From Mucilaginibacter sp. SMC90 (GTDB lineage Bacteria; Bacteroidota; Bacteroidia; Sphingobacteriales; Sphingobacteriaceae): a stretch of 64,000 bases of DNA. The position numbers were made by a program, and so were the translations under genes. The notes beneath the pieces are model-generated. The model was not told the origin of the DNA. It was given only the letters and a program-made list of their open reading frames with translations, and ran no database searches. The stretch lies in the NCBI RefSeq assembly GCF_022811725.1, contig NZ_CP094527.1, positions 7,998,001-8,062,000 on the forward strand. Direction: 5' to 3'. Positions 61,917-64,000 of the stretch are shown one piece after another. Positions within the stretch are counted from its first letter, which is position 1; each line of letters opens with the position of its first letter.

Positions 61917-62041
61917 CTCTAATCAACATATGCCCTCTCTAATTAACAAACGTGCTTCAGGACGTTGTTAGCCTACATTTATACAACATTCTCTAATGAA
62001 AACTCTAATATATAACATTATCATACCATATAATATTAGAG
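61917..62041. repeat. CTCTAAT heptamers upstream of the element gene
   Basis: CTCTAAT occurs at 61917, 61937, 61991 and 62003, with an inverted copy ATTAGAG at 62035-62041. The rest of 61755-62223 (470 bp) has no gene. The repeats may be binding sites for a regulator of the element. Confidence 0.45.
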
Positions 62042-62223
62042 ATGATATTGCTATAGACACTATCACCACAGTTATTAAGTTCTTATTGAGGTTTAGCTTA
62101 AACGTTTAATCCCAATAAATCACAAAGTCGCTTTATATAACGGATAATAGTAAGACAGTTAAATTTTGTTAAAATCTTTTGCCAGACTATATGCAATTAA
62201 AAGATTAAAATTATATTTCCATT

Positions 62224-62961
62224 ATGGATAATAAGACATGTTTAGTCATCACCTCAGTTTTACTGTCTTTTCCAATCAGTTTAACAGCACAGCAAAGAAC
62301 GCCTTTGCATGGTCTTATTTCAGCATCAGATTCAACAAAAATATCTGGCGCAAAGATTATTAACAAAACGTCTAAGGACAGCACAATCAGTGACAATACG
62401 GGAGGCTTCTGCATTAGAGCAATAATAGGGGACACTTTATGTATATCAAAACAAGGTTACACCTCATTTAAGCTTTCTATTGCAAACGTCAAGTATCTTG
62501 AAGCAAAACTTCAGAGGGTTGTTGATCTTTCCGAAGTAACCATTCGAGCAAAATCTGTTAGACAGGAGCAGATGGAAGTAATTGATCAATATCGCAGTAA
62601 AGGTATTTACTACAATGGTAAACCTCCATTATCTGCCTATCTTCCGCTCCCTGGTGGGACACCGTTAACAGTTTTACATGAACTTTTTGGAGGAGACACC
62701 AAGAGGGAAAAACGATTTATTCAAAACGCAGAAAAAGAAAGGGAAACGATTGAAATTAATCGTCGCTTCAATGTACCCCTTGTTTCCAAGATGACCGGAT
62801 TAACAGGAAGAAAGCTAAATGATTTTATGGATGTCTATCGGCCAGACTACCAAAAGTGCAAGAGATGGTCTGATTATGAAGCTATTACCTATATAAAAAA
62901 ATGTTACAACTCATATCAAAACGGTAATACAATGAGTGAATACAAATCTCCATTTAATTAA
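62224..62961 (+). CDS. Exported carboxypeptidase-regulatory-like protein
   Basis: This 245-residue protein has a signal peptide (about residues 1-22, LLSFPISLTAQQ), then a CarboxypepD_reg-like beta-sandwich domain (PLHGLISASDSTKISGAKIINKTSKDST), and a second part from about residue 95 (SEVTIRAKSVRQEQMEVIDQY) that starts like a TonB-plug but is truncated before any barrel. The remainder is helical and charged. Proteins of this sort sit in the outer envelope of Bacteroidota; no specific role is known. Confidence 0.75.
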   Translation: MDNKTCLVITSVLLSFPISLTAQQRTPLHGLISASDSTKISGAKIINKTSKDSTISDNTGGFCIRAIIGDTLCISKQGYTSFKLSIANVKYLEAKLQRVVDLSEVTIRAKSVRQEQMEVIDQYRSKGIYYNGKPPLSAYLPLPGGTPLTVLHELFGGDTKREKRFIQNAEKERETIEINRRFNVPLVSKMTGLTGRKLNDFMDVYRPDYQKCKRWSDYEAITYIKKCYNSYQNGNTMSEYKSPFN

Positions 62962-63027
62962 TGCTATCTAAGTTTAAGACAACGGTCTCACAATTACAAT
63001 TGGATTTTGCATTTTCCTATCTCGTAG

Positions 63028-63819
63028 CTACTGGAATGTACCTAAAAGTTGAACTGAACTAAATAGCTGACACTGAATCATTGATTGTCCCATGGTGATA
63101 TTATCTGTTAAAAACCCCCATGAACACCCCGAATCCATACTGGACATGATATCGTACAACTTCCCATTTTGATCTTTAGCAATTAACGTCAAAACAAGTG
63201 ATCTGCTGTCAATCATATTTTTGTTGATAAAGACAGAATTTGATACGTTAATATTAATCGGAGTTGTTGAATTATTGGAAACCCCGGATAGCAAGGGGCT
63301 ATCATAAAGTATTTCTGAATTAGTCAAAAGGCCGTTTTTGATGGTTTCGCCGGCTTTGTAAACCTGCATCCGCACAAATAAATCAGCCGTCGGGGATTCA
63401 GGCCAAACGTAATTGAAATGATCTATCTGGTTCGGCTTTGTGTTCCAGTAAACTTTGTTTAGGATAATGTTTTTCAAAACCCTGTCTTGTACCACTACTG
63501 TTTTTGAAAGCGAGGCCGCTTTTCCATCGTTGGCTGTAATCGTCAATGTAACCTTGTAATTGCCGGATTTGGAAAATGATAATCCGACATTGTTTGTTGT
63601 CGCAGTGGTGCCGTTACCCAAATCCCATTTAACCGAGGCTGCCGATGTAGAGGTATTTGTTAGCTGTATACTATCACCCGTCCCGATCTTAAATACAACG
63701 GTATCCATGTGATTAATGTAAAAGCTGGCTTTTAACAAAGGTTCAGGGGTATTCTGTTTTTTACAACCAACATTGATCAGGATAAGAGAGGATAAAATTA
63801 CTATGTAAATCTTTCGCAT
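63028..63819 (-). CDS. PKD-domain lipoprotein
   Basis: This 263-residue protein has a lipoprotein signal (LILINVGC, Cys19) and one PKD domain (about residues 30-110), with VKWDLGNGTTATTNNVGLSFSKSGNYKVTLTITAND showing the typical W-D-x-G-x-G and Y-x-V-T-L pattern. The remaining part is unassigned, with beta-rich segments. Such lipoproteins are usually surface-exposed and may bind carbohydrate or partner proteins. It is convergent with the preceding exported protein gene. Confidence 0.8.
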   Translation of the reverse strand: MRKIYIVILSSLILINVGCKKQNTPEPLLKASFYINHMDTVVFKIGTGDSIQLTNTSTSAASVKWDLGNGTTATTNNVGLSFSKSGNYKVTLTITANDGKAASLSKTVVVQDRVLKNIILNKVYWNTKPNQIDHFNYVWPESPTADLFVRMQVYKAGETIKNGLLTNSEILYDSPLLSGVSNNSTTPININVSNSVFINKNMIDSRSLVLTLIAKDQNGKLYDIMSSMDSGCSWGFLTDNITMGQSMIQCQLFSSVQLLGTFQ

Positions 63820-64000
63820 TGTTTAGGCTTCAGTTAAGTCCAATGCAATAATAATTTTATTACCTTGAATTTCAATATCAGCTTCGTAACAAGATTTAAA
63901 CAAAAGTAAATTAAGTTAAGAAAAAAGCCCATGCCATGTCTCTATTGATTAACAATTTAAGCTATAGGTTTATCTTAAGAAAAAATAGTAGAAGAGGTTA

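Overview
The window looks like a chromosomal segment of a Bacteroidota bacterium, most likely a Sphingobacteriaceae member close to Mucilaginibacter or Pedobacter (inferred from protein families, not searched). The reasons are DUF4175, GxxExxY and carboxypeptidase-regulatory-like proteins, promoters resembling the Bacteroidota TTG-N19-21-TAnnTTTG pattern, few Shine-Dalgarno sites, and many short secreted lipoproteins.

Region 1 (1-36.6 kb) is mostly core genome. It holds mfd (5' end cut by the window edge), hpt, an M16 peptidase, def, a TAT-exported TIM-barrel protein, a GPH transporter, a DUF1223/cytochrome b/molybdopterin oxidoreductase group, an ECF sigma factor with a zinc anti-sigma-like partner, dtd, a Cys/Met-metabolism PLP enzyme, a serine hydrolase and rsgA. 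The threonine operon follows (leader peptide, attenuator, thrA, thrB, thrC), then a ParE-type toxin-antitoxin pair, a HAD phosphatase, cysE-cysM, an EamA transporter with a structured leader, a glutathione peroxidase, ybeY, an HATPase and DUF4175. Its intergenic gaps hold several families of small repeats: a RAYT transposase among REP-like hairpins, about six copies of a TGTCATTGCGAG palindromic element, and AATTCG-rich tracts, one of which forms 19-bp inverted repeats around a lone GxxExxY gene.

Region 2 (36.6-44.2 kb) is accessory. An AT-rich run of five genes includes an Abi_C (HEPN-like) abortive-infection protein, an HExxH metallopeptidase-like protein and a second protein with a possible HEPN motif. 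It ends near tRNA-Pro(GGG). A more GC-rich block follows with Hsp20, MgtC/SapB and bestrophin-like genes.

Region 3 (44.8-53.9 kb) is an efflux cluster: TetR, adaptor, RND pump and outer-membrane channel, next to an MFS exporter and an AraC regulator. A shared 17-bp site lies about 75 nt upstream of both the TetR and the MFS genes, which suggests common control.

Region 4 (54.6-61.8 kb) looks like a mobilizable element: XRE regulator, a frameshifted small gene, relaxase, MobC-like protein, candidate oriT, toprim primase, primase-helicase, excisionase-like HTH and unknown genes. No integrase is visible. The window ends with two secreted proteins.
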